DNA of 64,000 bases from Verticillium longisporum (Eukaryota; Ascomycota; Sordariomycetes; Glomerellales; Plectosphaerellaceae), in the NCBI GenBank assembly GCA_019188255.1, contig JAETXT010000013.1, forward strand, positions 2,294,001 to 2,358,000. The letters run 5' to 3'. The position numbers and the translations under genes were made by a program. Numbering within the stretch: the stretch's first letter is position 1; the number at the start of each line of letters is the position of its first letter. Positions 42,218 through 54,577 of the stretch are shown here, piece by piece. The notes under the pieces were generated by a model, which was given only the letters and a program-made list of their open reading frames with translations, searched no databases and was not told the origin of the DNA.

Positions 42218-43186
42218 TCAGCTGCTCTCCTCCTTCTTGTCGCCCTGCTCCTCCTCGAGCTGCACCTTGCGGCCCTCCAGCGCCAGCCACACACTCTTGC
42301 CGCCAGCCTCGAGCGCACTCGTCAGGCCCAGACCAGCAGACTGCAGCATGCCAATGAGCTGCGCGCGCAGACCTTCCATGCCACCCTCGATACCGCCGAC
42401 CCACCGGACGCCGTCAACGTCAAAGACGCTGCCCTCGACGCGGCCGCCGACGAGCAGCAGCTTCGCGAGGCCGTTCTGGCACAGCGGCTCGTAGTAGCCG
42501 GGGTTCTTTTTGCGTGTCGGCGGCGCCGTGGCGCTGCCGGCCGGTCCCGGTGCGAGGACCTTGAGCGCCGCGGCAAGGTGCGCCGGCGACACGGCGGGGA
42601 AGACAAGGGCGGCGGTCGGGCCGACGAGGAGGGGCGCGACCTCGGCGTACGCTGAGCTCTCGGGAACCTCGATCTCCTTGATGCTGTTGTAGGCTGCCTC
42701 GGACAGGTCGTGGACGAGGGGTGTCTTTGTCGAGGCGGCCTTGGCGTCGAAGAAGGAGACAATCTTGAGGGCGACGGAGAACATGCGCGTGCGCAGCACG
42801 TTGAGTGTCACGTCGGGCACAATGTCGACCGTCTGCCCGGCCGGCGCTGGGACCGCAGCAAGCGCGGCACGCAGCTCGCGGCGGATGCTTGACCACTCCT
42901 GAGCCGTCAGGTTGTTGTGCTGGAGGAAGAGGACGAGGGGCGCCGTGCGGAGGAGAGAGGTGTAGGTCCGAATGAGCTGAGACTTGCGTGTCTCCGAGGG
43001 CCGAGCCGAGGGAGGTTTCGTCGGGGACACGTATGATGTGGGAATGCTGATTGACGAAGCCACGGCCGCAGTGGCATATTGTGAGGACGAGGTCGAGAAG
43101 GTTCGGGAGGCCGTGAAGGGTGCTCGTGACGCACGGGCAATCTGGCGCAGGGCCCTGCTCGCGTGGCGTGGTATTCTGGAAGACAT
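42218..43186 (-). CDS. Mitochondrial ribosomal protein uL10m (MRPL11-like)
   Basis: A 322-residue intronless protein. The N-terminus is an Arg/Ser/Ala-rich mitochondrial presequence ([20 protein letters not shown], cleavage near TFSTSS). The L10 region has [38 protein letters not shown] and [20 protein letters not shown] (approximate). The typical mitoribosomal L10 C-terminal part reads [19 protein letters not shown]. It forms the base of the large-subunit stalk. The start at 43186 was chosen because upstream residues have no family likeness. Confidence 0.85.
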   Translation of the reverse strand: MSSRIPRHASRALRQIARASRAPFTASRTFSTSSSQYATAAVASSISIPTSYVSPTKPPSARPSETRKSQLIRTYTSLLRTAPLVLFLQHNNLTAQEWSSIRRELRAALAAVPAPAGQTVDIVPDVTLNVLRTRMFSVALKIVSFFDAKAASTKTPLVHDLSEAAYNSIKEIEVPESSAYAEVAPLLVGPTAALVFPAVSPAHLAAALKVLAPGPAGSATAPPTRKKNPGYYEPLCQNGLAKLLLVGGRVEGSVFDVDGVRWVGGIEGGMEGLRAQLIGMLQSAGLGLTSALEAGGKSVWLALEGRKVQLEEEQGDKKEESS

Positions 43187-43713
43187 GTCTGGAGGCTTGA
43201 GAGACGGCACCACCAAAAGTGTTGCGCTGCTCAAGTGTTGTGGATGAGGTTGCTCTGCTTCGGGAAAAAGAGCTTCAAAAGGTTCAGGTCTCGCGCAAAG
43301 GCGAAGCTCTCGTCGAAGGTGGACAAATTTCATGTGGTCTGTGCCCAACCCCAAGATTGGCCAATGGCGGTGACTTAACTCGGTAAGCCTCGGTGTAGTC
43401 GCCCTGCACATTGCTGCTGGGTACAATTAGATCGTCGTGTTTCTTGGAAGGAGACAATTTGATGATCTTTTACTAACACAAGATGTGAGTGGTCATGGAA
43501 GCTTCATGGTGATGGCTCAGTAGTTCTATTGAGTCACCCTAACTAAGACTCCTACTTTCCATCAACTGGAAGGCCAAGTACAGGTCCATCTGCAATAGGG
43601 GATTTTCTGAACATGCTCCTCGGTCTCTTTGCTCGTCGTTCGCTTCTTTGATTTCACCTCACAACCCGAACTCATCTCTCTCATGCTGCTCCTTTCCATC
43701 ATCACGCAAAACG
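43187..43713. other. Intergenic region
   Basis: Between uL10m (promoter side) and the 3' end of trl1. No other feature. Confidence 0.45.
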
Positions 43714-46222
43714 CTACCTCGACATAACACCCTGAACGGCCCCCTCAAGAGTCTGCTTGTTATCAAAGACCACCTCTCGAATGCCCGTTGCCTCTCCCAC
43801 GCCCTCGTTGAGCCAGCGCGCGAGCAATTCGTTGCTCTCCTTGGGTTTGATGCTGTCCTCCCGCGTGCCGACGGTGATGTGGGCGATGGGGTTGACGCAC
43901 TGCCATGCTTGGTCCTGGCCACCGAGCCTGACGACGATGGCCATGACACGATCGTTGAAGACGACCTAAATCTGTTAGCTGTCGTTGTAATGCTAGCGGA
44001 AGAGTGCAACTCACCCTCTCGAGCTCAACGCCGCAGGAGCCCAGGGTCGGCGCGGCGGTGGCGCCCGTGGCCCCGGCAGTGGCGATATTGGCAGCTTCAG
44101 CTTCAGCTACAACCTTGCTGTAGTGTTCCCACAGTTCGGGATGCTCTTTGGAGGACGCGCGGTGCATCAGCGTGACGTGGAACTTTGGCTGGATGCGTCG
44201 CGTCTGGCTGAGCTGCTTATAAAATCGGGACGTCTCGACGGCGACATTGTCAAAGGCCTTATCCAGGATAGACCTCACCTGGCTCCCGGGGACATCGACA
44301 GACATGTACTCGAGGGGCTTCTTCTTGGCCTTCTTGGGCTGCTGTGCCTGCTGTCCGGGCTTGTTCTGTCGGCCGCCACGATCGGGGATCGTGTGCTTCA
44401 GGCCAGGCTGGTACTCATCAAAGGCAGCCTTCATTGCCTCGTCCAGCCTCTCAGCGGACGGAAGCTCAAAGAGGTTCGGGTAGAGGCGGTGGAGCTCGTT
44501 GACCGCCGTCTCGAGGTTCTGGCGACTCTTGGCCGTGGGGTCGAGGTTGACCACCGCGTCGAACCCATCATCTGGGCGGGAGAACGGGACAAGGGGTTCG
44601 AATCGATCGACAAAGCCTTCCATGACGCCGAGGAATTTGTTCTGATCGCTGGCAGCGTGGATCGTCTGGTGGTTATCTCCACGCGCCAACACTCGCTCCT
44701 GCGTAACCTTGCGCACTTCGTCAATGTTGGACGCATCATGCTTAAAGTACAGAGCGACAAGGCGCGCGTCCTTGTGTTGAATCTTGACATCGGTGAGGAT
44801 CTGCTTGCGCTCGTGCTTCTGCGCGTTGTTTCGGTCCGCAATGACAACGGGGCGCTCCTGAAGGAGATCGAGCACCGCCTTGGTGAAGCGAGGAGGTCGT
44901 CCCTTGCCGGTAATGTTATCGTTTTGGATGTGGCCCCAGCCGAACAAGTGCGTCAGCGCAACGGCGATTGTCGTCTTGCCACATCCGATCGTCGCGATGG
45001 GGACCAAGATGACGTCTCGCGTCACCTCAGTGTTGATGTCGGCAGTGGAAGGAGCGCTGAGCTCGAGGTTAGCGGCGTCGGAGCCCTTCATATTCTTGAA
45101 AGCGAGGAAGTCGTTGCGTAGGGCGATGATGCCATGGTTCGCCTGGTACAGTTGACCCAGGTTCTTGTCGGTGGCGAGTCGCCTGCGTGCGTAGAGGAGG
45201 TATTCCTCGGTGATCTGGACATGCTTCCTGAACTTGGGTGGCTTGCCCGAGATCATGGCCTTGGTGCATTCGCGCCACTGTCGGTACATGAGGTACGGCT
45301 CTTCAAACTTGAACTTGAAGAACCAATCCCGGTAGGGCTGGACGCCAGGATCATGAGACTCTCGACAGCGAATCACAAAGCCCTCGACATCGCGTCCGTC
45401 GTGAGCTGCCGTCTCTGCGGATTCTTCTAGGAAAGCCTTGACCTGGTTGACATCGTCCATGACGATGAGGCCAACCTTTTGGAAGCCCCAGTCATCGGCA
45501 AAGCTCTGAACGTGGGTGCTGGGATATGTGGCAAACTCGGGGAGGTTCAGGTTAATTCCGTGAAGGTAAAGGCCGGCCTTTTCTGGGCCGTAGGCCAAGA
45601 TGTGCTCCTCAAACGAGTCATCACAGAGCTCAGCCACGGCGGTGGCATTGCGAGCTCTCAATTCCCTAGCCAGATCCTGCTTGGACTTGCCCAGCCGAGC
45701 AAGCTGCTTTTCCAAGGATCGTTCTCCAGCGACGGCGTGGCTGAGATCGGCATCCTCTCTCTCACCAGTCGAATGCTTGCTGCACACGAGGAGGGTGCCG
45801 TCCTCGAGGCCGGAAACGAAAATGATGCAGCCATTCTCCTTTAGCGTCAGCTCGTAAGGGCCCTGTGTCCTCTGCAGGATGTTGTCCCACTTGGTCTCGT
45901 GGACCTCGCCAACATTGAAGAACTTGTCGTAACCTCTCACGGCAATCTCGGGCTCATTTCGTGCGTTTCTCGTGGTGAATAGGCCGCGGGCATATGTGGG
46001 GAGATCTCGCTTCTTGTAATCCTGCTCCTGCATCTTCCACGAGTCGACGGTGATGGACGACCCCTTGACTGCAAAGGTGGACCGCTTGCACATGGCCTGG
46101 CCCTTCCTCTTGTTCTTTCGTGCCTCGTCGAGGCCATTGAGCATGTGCGCGACAGACTGCACGTCCTGGGGGATATAAGGCGCCCTGGTGGGAGCACTCT
46201 GGGCTCCGCCGGTGGTCGCCAT
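43714..46222 (-). CDS. trl1: Fungal multifunctional tRNA ligase
   Basis: It joins tRNA halves after intron removal, and the unfolded-protein-response HAC1-type mRNA in fungi. Exons 46222-44015 and 43965-43714 join in frame to 819 residues with a 49-bp intron (GTGAGT donor, CTAAC branch). Three activities are visible. The N-terminal adenylyltransferase carries lysine motif LTLKENG at about 125. The central polynucleotide kinase has a P-loop (IATIGCGKTT). The C-terminal cyclic phosphodiesterase has HxT motifs KFHVTLMHR and, after the splice, NPIAHITVGT. Both CPD motifs are complete only with the second exon. An upstream in-frame ATG would add 41 residues with a mitochondrial look; it is less likely. 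Confidence 0.95.
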
Positions 46223-46922
46223 GGCTGCGATGTGTGTTGAGATTCTTCGAGGTGATATGAATATTCTCCTGTGGCGGGGTGAAAGTGTTGTGCCGAGTGT
46301 GATTCCCGTCAATTGTTGAAATAGTAGCTTGGCTGTTCTATTCATCCAGACAAACGGGTCGAATGTGCAGGACGGTTCTCATATACCTGATGAGGGGTTC
46401 AAGAAGAGAAGGTACGGTGGAGAATGAGTCACGGTCGTCGGATGCTGAGGCCTTGCAAGACGGTCCTAGAATGAACCGGTTCGGGTGTTTCGATGAGATT
46501 ATCCTTACTTCTGGAGGGTGATGCTCTTGCCCATCAAACCAGTCACGCCGGAAACTGCGTCCTGAGACTGTTGGTTGCCTTGGGAGCCTTGGGGATACGG
46601 CCTCAGTCCCGTTGGTGTCTCCTGCCCTGTATTTCCAGGGGTTGAGGCCTACGAGCACAGACCTCAGCCCGCCGCCGAACAGCGCATGCGGCAGGCGGTG
46701 AGAGCGATGTCAGCGTGTTTTGCGGGGATATGCGTCACACCGAGCTTGAGGACCCCTCCATGGCAGAAAAATTCCCATCCAAGGCAATGCCATCGGAAAG
46801 GTCATCGACTCGCATGGTGCGCCACGATTGATACTAAAGAGCCTATCGTATCACGACTTTTCCAACGCATCAATTGAGGCCAAATTTACTCAATTCCGAA
46901 GGCGATAGACTACAAGCCCGAC
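46223..46922. other. Divergent promoter region, trl1 and the ankyrin gene
   Basis: About 700 bp. No additional gene is recognised. Confidence 0.45.
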
Positions 46923-47582
46923 ATGGCGCAGAACCCCTACCTGCTCGCTGCCGACAACAGCCCGGCGCTGCTACCCCTCCTCCGCGAGAACCCCAGTCTT
47001 GCTTCGGGCCAAGATGAGCACGGTTACTCCCTCGTCCACGCCGCGGCAAGCTACAACCATCTCGACCTCCTGCGTGCCCTCATCCAGGAGTTCAATGTGG
47101 ACGTCAACCTGAAGGACGAGGACGGCGAGACTGCGTTGTTCGTCGTCGAGACGGTCGATGCTGCCAAGTGTCTTGTCGAGGAGCTTGGTGCCGATATTCA
47201 CATTCGAGGCGAAGATGGCGTGACACCGAGAGAAAAGATTGAGGTCGAGGCCGACTATCCTGAAGTGGCAGAGTACCTCGCTGGAGTAGAGACGGAAAGG
47301 TCGGCATCATCGTCGGCGGCGACTGCGACGAACGGCTCCAGCGAAACGGCAGAGATGCCCCCCGTCCCGGACGGACTCGCCGTGTCTGTGGGCAGCATGG
47401 ATCAGGCTGCAGACGTGCCAGAAGAGGTGGACCCCGAGTTTAAGCGCCGCATCGAGGAGCTCGCGGGACGAGAGGATTTCCACACGCCAGAGGGCCAGGC
47501 AGAGCTGAGGCGACTGGTCGAGGAAGCGGTGCTCGGCGAGGGCCTCGCCGATGAGAGGAGCGTTCGCCAACGACAGGATTAG
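46923..47582 (+). CDS. Small ankyrin-repeat protein (YCR051W-like)
   Basis: A 219-residue intronless protein. It has two to three ankyrin repeats (DEHGYSLVHAAASYNHLDLL, then DEDGETALFVVETVDAAKCL, then GEDGVTPREKIEVE) over residues about 33-115. A low-complexity Ser/Ala linker follows, then a charged C-terminal helix (DPEFKRRIEELAGREDFHTP). It resembles the conserved small fungal ankyrin protein of unknown function represented by yeast YCR051W. Its stop is only five bases from the stop of the opposite rpp40 gene. Confidence 0.88.
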   Translation: MAQNPYLLAADNSPALLPLLRENPSLASGQDEHGYSLVHAAASYNHLDLLRALIQEFNVDVNLKDEDGETALFVVETVDAAKCLVEELGADIHIRGEDGVTPREKIEVEADYPEVAEYLAGVETERSASSSAATATNGSSETAEMPPVPDGLAVSVGSMDQAADVPEEVDPEFKRRIEELAGREDFHTPEGQAELRRLVEEAVLGEGLADERSVRQRQD

Positions 47583-47587
47583 TGCTC

Positions 47588-48905
47588 TCAAGCCTCTTGA
47601 CCTTGGATCTCCCACATGAGATAGTGTCCCGCGGCATCGGATGGTCGAAGAAAGGAGATTTCGGCGCTCTCATTGACGATGCCCTTGGAAAAGGACGTGG
47701 CGCTGAAGGAGATCCAAGCCCGCGAGGGCACCGTCGCGAGAACGTCGATGAGGAGCTGACGCACCCAGTCGGCTGTCAGGAGACCCCTCCAGGTAATCTT
47801 GCAGATTCTGGCTCTCGACGCCGTTTCCGAATCGTTGGGGACCTGATATCGCGACAGATACGAGTTGATATCGTCGCCTACAGCAACACGAGGGCTCTCG
47901 AGGCGCACCAGAGAAAGCCATTCGTACGTCTCGCTGGCAAACTCTTCGAGACCAGGCCGATCACCCTCGGAAAGAACCTCAGAAGGAACGTTCAGTGCCG
48001 GCGCCACAACGTCAGCGCCATCAACGAGGCCCGGACGCGAGGTGAACTTGATCGTCGCGAGCTGCTCCATGGGGTCGGGCGAGGGTGCTACGGAACATTA
48101 GCGGCTGACGTTCGGTCTTCGGACGAGACGCACTGGAGCCAAGGTTGGCAAACAGCCAGGTAACTGGCTGCTTCAAAACATTTCTGCAGGCATATAGCAA
48201 GCGATCGAATCCTTTCTTGCCGTGAAGCATCGACTCATCGCGTAATTGGTAGCTCACAACTGACTTTTTGTCAATACATCAGAACGTAGAACTCTGGCGC
48301 CAGTGACTTACTCCATCTCGGTTTCAAACCCCTCTTGCCCTTGACGCCGTACGGCTTTCCGACGAGGCCAGCTCGTTCGTAGGTTTCCTTGTCCATATAC
48401 ATGGTGAGGAGGCCTGCACGGTTAGCTTGGAGTAGATCAGGGCATGTAGTTACTCACCTTCTCGCAATGAAAACATGTTGTCATCCGTGGTCCGTCCCTC
48501 GGACAGCATGAGAACGTTTCCTGTTACTGGTAAGCCTGTGACATATTTCGAATTCTTAACCCATAATTACCCTTCTTCATGTATTCGAGAAAGAAGGCGC
48601 CATCGAGGATCTGCCCAAGAGTCATGGTGACACGTTGGTAGACGGGGGCATTGCGTTGCTCGACCAAATTTCGTTTGACAAGCTCGTAGCACTCCTCTGG
48701 CACAACAAGATCGACCTTGACGGGTCAGACTTTGTCAAAATAGTGATGGAGGAAAACCCACCTGGTGATTGAAGCCTTGGGCCATGATGGAGTTCCATGG
48801 CTTCCCCTTCGTCGGCAGCTGCCTAGGCTCAACATGGGCCATTGTGCCGTACGTGACGGAACATCGCGGCGACTGGTAGAGACTCGGCTCTGCAAAGGAC
48901 AGCAT
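47588..48905 (-). CDS. rpp40: RNase P/MRP protein subunit Rpp40-like
   Basis: It is part of the ribonucleoprotein that trims tRNA 5' ends and processes rRNA precursors. Six exons (48905-48762, 48715-48571, 48520-48458, 48413-48312, 48259-48134, 48087-47588) join in frame to 359 residues with introns of 44-52 bp. Family markers: MLSFAEPSLYQSPRCSVTYG at the start, VDLVVPEECYELVKR, VTMTLGQILDGAFF and LSEGRTTDDNMFSLREGLLT, the strongest signature. Further on are KPYGVKGKRGLKPRWIV and HGKKGFDRLLYACRN. None of this is visible in one continuous frame; splicing is required throughout. Confidence 0.9.
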
Positions 48906-49288
48906 TTTTGCAACGCGGCCAGTGACTGTGTTCCTCTGAATGTCTGGGTGGTCCCAAGCGGTGGTTGAGTTAGACGAGCAGTACGGTAGATGGGAGGTTC
49001 CACAGTGAAGATGTTACCCCGCTGATTGGTCGCGCAAATGTCTGCCACAGAACTGAATCAGCAGAAGGGTCATGGTCTCCTCACGAACTCATTCAAGGTC
49101 TAGCCTTTTCTTCACTTTTAAGTAATTCCACCAGAGACGGCACGTCCTTGAATAGTCGAGGCTCGCGAGAGCTGTTTACGAAACCTTCGGGTCGAGACCA
49201 CGCGTGGACGATCGCAGACTTTGGACGGGCGCATAGCTGCGAAATATTCAGACTGAATTCTCACCAGACCCCTCACCTTGCTCTCAAA
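48906..49288. other. Divergent promoter region, rpp40 and trm11
   Basis: A 383-bp spacer between two tRNA-processing genes read in opposite directions. It may serve as a shared promoter. Confidence 0.5.
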
Positions 49289-50818
49289 ATGGATTATCTC
49301 GTCCGCTTCAGCCAGTTCCACGAGTCGTTCCGGCTAGCCGAGCTCAAGGCCCTGGCTGTCGTCGAAGGGATCGATCTCAAAATTTTGGAATACTCCGATG
49401 ATGTGCGCCCGGTTTTCCCCCTCCGCCAGCCTACACATATCACGAAGAAACAGTGTATACTGACTAACACCAGCACCCATTTTGCATCATCAACGTCCCC
49501 TCGGCAGACGCAGCCCGCGCGCTCATCCGCCGCGCCATCCTCATACAGTCCATCCACGAGCTCTGGGGCTATGCCCCTCGGGCCTCTACGAGGACATCCA
49601 CGCCGACGTGCGCGCCCGCACCGAGCCCCTCTGGTCCTCCTACGCAACCTGCTCCTTCAAGTTCATCGTCGACGCCTTCCAGCACACGCGCACGATGGAC
49701 GAGCGCGTCAAGCTCATCAACTCGTTCTCCTACCTCGCCTTTCAGGGCCGCATCGACATGCGCGACCCGGACGAGACGTTTACCATTTTCGAGGACTGGC
49801 CGTTCCGTCCCGCCGGCGTCCGCCCGGAGCCGAACCCACGGCGTCTCTTCCTCGGCCGCTGGCTCGGCGGCGGCTCACGCGAGCTGTGCCGCACCTACGA
49901 CCTCAAGAAGCGCGGCTACATCAGCACGACGTCCATGGACTCGGAGCTCGCCCTCGTGACAGCCAACATGGCACTCGCCGCCCCTGGCAAGATCTTCTAC
50001 GACCCCTTTGTCGGCACGGGGAGCTTCCCTGTCGCGGCGGCCCACTTTGGCGCGCTCGCCTTCGGCAGCGACATTGACGGGCGGAGTTTCAGGGGCCAGG
50101 GCGGGCAGAAGAGCCTCAAGGGCAACTTTGCGCAGTACGGGCTCGAGCAGCTTGTGGGCGAGTTCTTCACGGCAGACCTGACGAATACGCCGCTCGTCAG
50201 GCGGCGGTGGATGGACGGTATCGTATGCGACCCGCCCTATGGCGTGCGGGAAGGTCTCAAGGTGCTTGGGTGTCGGGACCCGGAGAAGACGCCGAACGTC
50301 ATTGTCGCGGGTGAAAAGTACTGGAAGTGAGTTGCCTTTTTTTTTTCTCTCTTTGGCGATTTCTTTTGCGTAACCGTTTGCTGATCGTCACAAGCTCACC
50401 CAGCTACATTGCGCCGAAGAAGCCGTACAGCTTCCTGGCCATGCTGGACGACATTCTCGAGTTTGCCACCCAAATGCTCGTGGACGAGGGCCGCCTGTCG
50501 TTCTGGATGCCCACGGCCAACGATGAGGATCAGGAGCTCAGCGTGCCGACGCACCCATGTCTCGAGATTGTGTCTGTCTGCGTGCAGCCGTTCAACCGAT
50601 GTATGTTCGGTGACCCCATCTCCACCCCTGTTTAGTCCCGCTTACTGACACCTGCAGGGTCTCGACGCCTCATCACATATCGGCGCATGCCTGACAGCCA
50701 GGTCGACCAGGAAAAGCTCTCATTGCATAAACGTGCGAAACATGAGGGCGTGACGGCAGATGAACTGAATCCGTTCCGAGAGAGGTACTTCAAAGGGTTC
50801 AAAAAGGAAGAGGCATGA
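49289..50818 (+). CDS. trm11: tRNA (guanine10-N2)-methyltransferase catalytic subunit Trm11, one-base frame break
   Basis: With its partner Trm112, Trm11 methylates G10 of tRNAs. Exons 49289-49402, 49474-50326, 50404-50600 and 50658-50818. The N-terminal THUMP-like part is MDYLVRFSQFHESFRLAELK, then PFCIINVPSADAARALIRRA. The SAM-binding site is FYDPFVGTGSFPVAAAHFGA with GSDID, and the catalytic motif is IVCDPPYGVREG. The C-terminal domain includes GRLSFWMPTA and ends YFKGFKKEEA. The total is one base short of a multiple of three. The frame switches at the CCCC run 49574-49577 inside a conserved segment (ELWGYAP / GLYEDIHADV). One more C restores a 441-residue protein of normal length. Confidence 0.88.
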
Positions 50819-50984
50819 AGAAAAAAGATATACAGCAAATATACCCCGTCGTACGCCCGCAGCCCCGAAATGGACGGGCCCAACACCGTCTCGTCCCGTT
50901 ACCCCTGATATCATCCAAATCATGCTCATCTGCCGTCTGCCCCGAAGCTGCCGTGCCCTTGATAAAGACCGGTGCGCCCCGCCG

Positions 50985-52280
50985 CTACCTGAACTCCATC
51001 GCGCCGAAGCATCCCTTGTCTTCGACATGCTTGAGCTCCAGCTGCTGGAACCTGGGATTTCTGTTAGCATTTGCTCATCACGCAGACGCTGCGCTGCGGA
51101 TGCTTACTTCTCGCTCTTCGAGTGAAAGTATATCCCGCTCACTTCACCCTTGACTTGGTTGAAGCAGATGTAGTAGAAGCCCTCAAAGCTCGCGCCACTG
51201 ATGGTGCGCACTCGGTGATCGGGGACCAGGAAATGTTCTTTCCACCGCATAAAAATATTCTCACACTGCGCCACATCACGGACGCTCACCGGTCCTTTTC
51301 GTGCCTGTTTCTGAAAGGGGCGGAACGCCGCAAACTTGCCCCAGTGGTTGAGGTCGATTTTATTGGTGGTACCCCAGGTATCGTGGTTTGTAAAAAAGTT
51401 GTATTTGGTGCCGATGATCTCGCCTTCAAAGTACGTCGTCAGAGTCGGATGGTCTTCAGTGAGGCCTGCGGTTCTTGCGTCAGTAGTGGTCAACTCGGAC
51501 TCGACAGACGCGCTGACCTTGGATCCGGAGATAGCCACAGAGAAAAGACTCCTTCAGGTCGACGTGCTTGATTTCCACCTGCACATCATAGACTTGTCTC
51601 TCCGACTGCTGCGTGCCGTGGAATTTGCTTCCCGGTCGCAAAAAGGAAGATGGGGAGGCGGGGATTGTCTACATCGTCAGTCAGTGGTAAGCCGTGCGTC
51701 ATGAAGAATACCACGAACCCTCAAGCTGGGGTAATCGGATCCCATGGAGGGCGCCATTAGTTCCTCCTCGTCACCCATCATCACATGCACGACATCGCTT
51801 CCCTTGCCAGGGCCCGCGTCTTGCACATTGGATGCAGGGTGTGATGATCGTCCCGTCCCGCTGGCACCGCTTTCTCCGTCGTGTAGTCGCAGGCCCTCTA
51901 CGGTCGTCTGGTGTTCGTCTTCGTCAACCTCCATCTGCTTGAGGACATCAAAGTCGGTCCCTGGGCCTGGTGTCGTCCGAGATGTGACTGTCGACTCGGG
52001 TGCTGGCGACATGGTGGTTGCCCTTGAGGATATCGCCGATGTGGGTTCGTCTTCAATCATGCTCTCTGTAATGTGGCTCGTCTGCGAGGGGACCTCAATG
52101 ACAGGGACGACAGAAGTTTCCTCAGAGCCCCCCCCCTGCGGCGTGCAGGCTTCCTTCGCCGGCTTCAGCTGGTATTTGCGAACTGCGTGACGATGATCGC
52201 GTGCCTGTATCCTCTGGGCAGGTGTGGTACGAACGCGGCGAGTGCGGGCCAGGTGGAGGGTTTGGAGAGGGAGTAGGCAT
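50985..52280 (-). CDS. gid4: GID/CTLH ubiquitin ligase substrate receptor Gid4 (Vid24), one-base frame break
   Basis: It recognises Pro/N-degrons and directs gluconeogenic enzymes to degradation. Exons 52280-51719, 51668-51518, 51465-51108 and 51051-50985. The Gid4 beta-barrel is clear: TIPASPSSFLRPGSKFHGTQ, VQVEIKHVDLKESFLCGYLR, LTEDHPTLTTYFEGEIIG, then IFMRWKEHFLVPDHRV and ISGASFEGFYYICFNQ. The N-terminal 180 residues are low-complexity, with start MPTPSPNPPPG. The start frame meets the main frame only if the C9 run at 52128-52136 is one base too long. The alternative main-frame ATG (52813) gives an unlikely extension. The splice GAGG|GTTCGT at 51719 gives the canonical SLR-TIPASP junction. 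Confidence 0.85.
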
Positions 52281-53831
52281 GGTAGGGAGGTTGTGTGTCG
52301 GAGAAGCGATCCTCGGCGAAACGGATCGCTGTGGTTGCGGTGAAGGCTGTGGTTTCGCAAGTGTTGTTGGCGCAAGTCGTCGAGGGATAAATCGGCAGGA
52401 CTCGTATGTGTGTATATGGTCAAAGACTCAAGAATCGCAGAGTGACTCAATGTCGATTTATAGAATGGGGACTCGTCGGTCGTATGGGTCGTTGTCCAGT
52501 CTCTTACAGAATGGCCGAGAGAGAGAGAGAGGATCACAGCTTGCCAAGCAAGATGTGGCGGGCGGGGATACGCAACTGCATTGGCTGCGCAGTTGGAGCA
52601 GGATGGACCGTTCAGGTGGTGGAGGGCGACATGGAGGAAGATCTGGCCAAGGGTCGTCCAGTCGATCGATGGCCTGGCGAGAGCTGAAGGAAGAGAGACC
52701 AGACGTCGAGATGACCAGCCTGTAAGTGTCTGTCTATGTTGCCCTCTGCGAGGTGAATTCGGCAAGACACGGATAATGTAAATTGGGCGAGTCGCAACGC
52801 GATCTGAGGGCAAGGTAGGACAGATGCAGGGTAAGACAGAACAGAGTTGGGTTCAGCCCAGCAGATGGGGTGCGATCGAATTGGGACGGGCTCAGTTGGA
52901 CATGGGCACGCTGGATGGGACAGCCTGGGGGAGGAGTGAGTGCCTCGCTTTCCCTGGTGGGTAACGTACTTGAACGGGGGGCGACAAGCCGATCAGCCCC
53001 CTACGGGGCACTACGGGGGCGGCCTTCTGGTCTGGTTGGGCTAAGGGCCTGGAGAAACTCCCTGAGAAGCTGAAGCTGATTGGACCCCCACGTCGCCATT
53101 CTGCGCGTTCTGGCCCGGCGGCCCACTACCCACCACACCTTACCTCACTTTGTCCCTTTGCCGGCGGGCGGCCGGTTTGGCGCAGGGTCCTGGGCTGCTG
53201 TGCTTCCTTCAATGGCAATCCCGGGGTGTCGTTCAAGGTGGACTGGCTTGCGTGCAGCATGTGGGACCGCGTCTTGACGGGACATGACGAAAAAAAAAGG
53301 CTTCAGGAAATGCGACTGGAGATGCTCAGGTGCAAAACACACGCCTAGTGGGCTTTGGTCGTGGCGAGGTCTCACAACATATGACGCCTGCCCCGTGTGA
53401 CAACGGCGCACTGGGAGAGGGGAGCCACAGCTCCCAGGAACCACGAGGCCTGCCGTTTCTGGCCATGACAAGAGTTTCACAGCAACGCAACATCAAGCCA
53501 CTGCCACAACAGGGCCCTACCAAGGTTTTGCCCGCCTTGACGCACGCATGAAGTGCTCTCGCAGCTTGGCGTCGGGATCGTCAACATCAATTGTGTTGTC
53601 GCTCCAGTGCCCTCATCAAATGTAAAAATTTCGTTCATTCATACTGCGTCTCCCCCTATCTTGATAGAGAGTCACGCAAGATATCTCGTCAGAGGTGTCT
53701 TTGGAGTGCCTGCAGGTCGGCTGCTCACCGCTCACCGCTCCTGATGCCTAATACTCGGATCCAGCTCTTCGTCTGGGGTATCATTTTTGTTTCCGCGTCG
53801 CCCTTCTTTTGTCCGTCGCACTGCACCCCGT
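52281..53831. other. Intergenic region upstream of gid4
   Basis: A GA dinucleotide tract lies near 52513-52531 and an eight-A run near 53291-53298. No supported gene. Confidence 0.4.
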
Positions 53832-54577
53832 CTAGATCGGCTTAATCTTGAAGTGAAGGGCGATTAGGCTGAATACCAACGCCTTGAGGTCCTGCACCAG
53901 ATAGTAGAAGACACGCAGGCCTTCGGGGTCCGCCGACTCGGTCACGTCCACGAGGGAGCCAATCTTGGCCGTCTGTACAAGCCTGTCAGTCCAGTCGCCA
54001 ATCGCATCCAAACCAAGGGGCCATACCTCGAACGAAATGTGATCGTTGCCAAGACGAATCTCGAGCTCCTGGCGCCCGTCCTTGTTCTTCTGCGGCCACT
54101 TTGAGTCGTCTTCCCTGTGAGGGGTCAGCCACAGCTCGCTTTGACCGATTCGATTTGTCTCCTGAGTCCATCGCAACATACTTCATGATCTCGCTCGACT
54201 TGATGATGCGCCGGATCTCTTCAATAACCAGCGAGCTGACACACACTGTACACCATACATCAGTCTCCCTGCCTAGGTTTCGTAGAAGTTGTTGTCGTAC
54301 TCTCTTTGCGGATCAAGCTGTCGTTTCGGTAGTTCGAGTTGTTGGCGTACCGCGCGATCGCACTGCGGCCGTCGCCAACTACGCGAAAGTCGAACTCTGC
54401 AGGTGCACCGGGTCAGCTTTGTCTACAGCCAAAAAGCATCGACGTAGGCGAACCGAGAAACTCATGACCAAAGCGTCCAGAGTGGCCGGAGCTATGCATT
54501 GTTAGTTTGACAACCATCAACCTCCGGAGACAGTCGTACTAGTATCTCATGTAAAAGGTATCGCTCGTGTCCGCCAT
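53832..54577 (-). CDS. mago: Mago nashi, exon junction complex core
   Basis: Mago pairs with Y14 and locks eIF4A3 on spliced mRNA. Six exons (54577-54540, 54491-54454, 54396-54301, 54245-54182, 54114-54027, 53972-53832) join in frame to 154 residues, the normal length. Conserved blocks: [77 protein letters not shown] and [20 protein letters not shown]. The gene is intron-dense for its size (five introns in 465 coding bases). Divergent from sec26. Confidence 0.95.

Noticed and set aside
44123..45121. 332-codon forward open frame
   Set aside because: Antisense to the tRNA ligase coding region; no independent domain.
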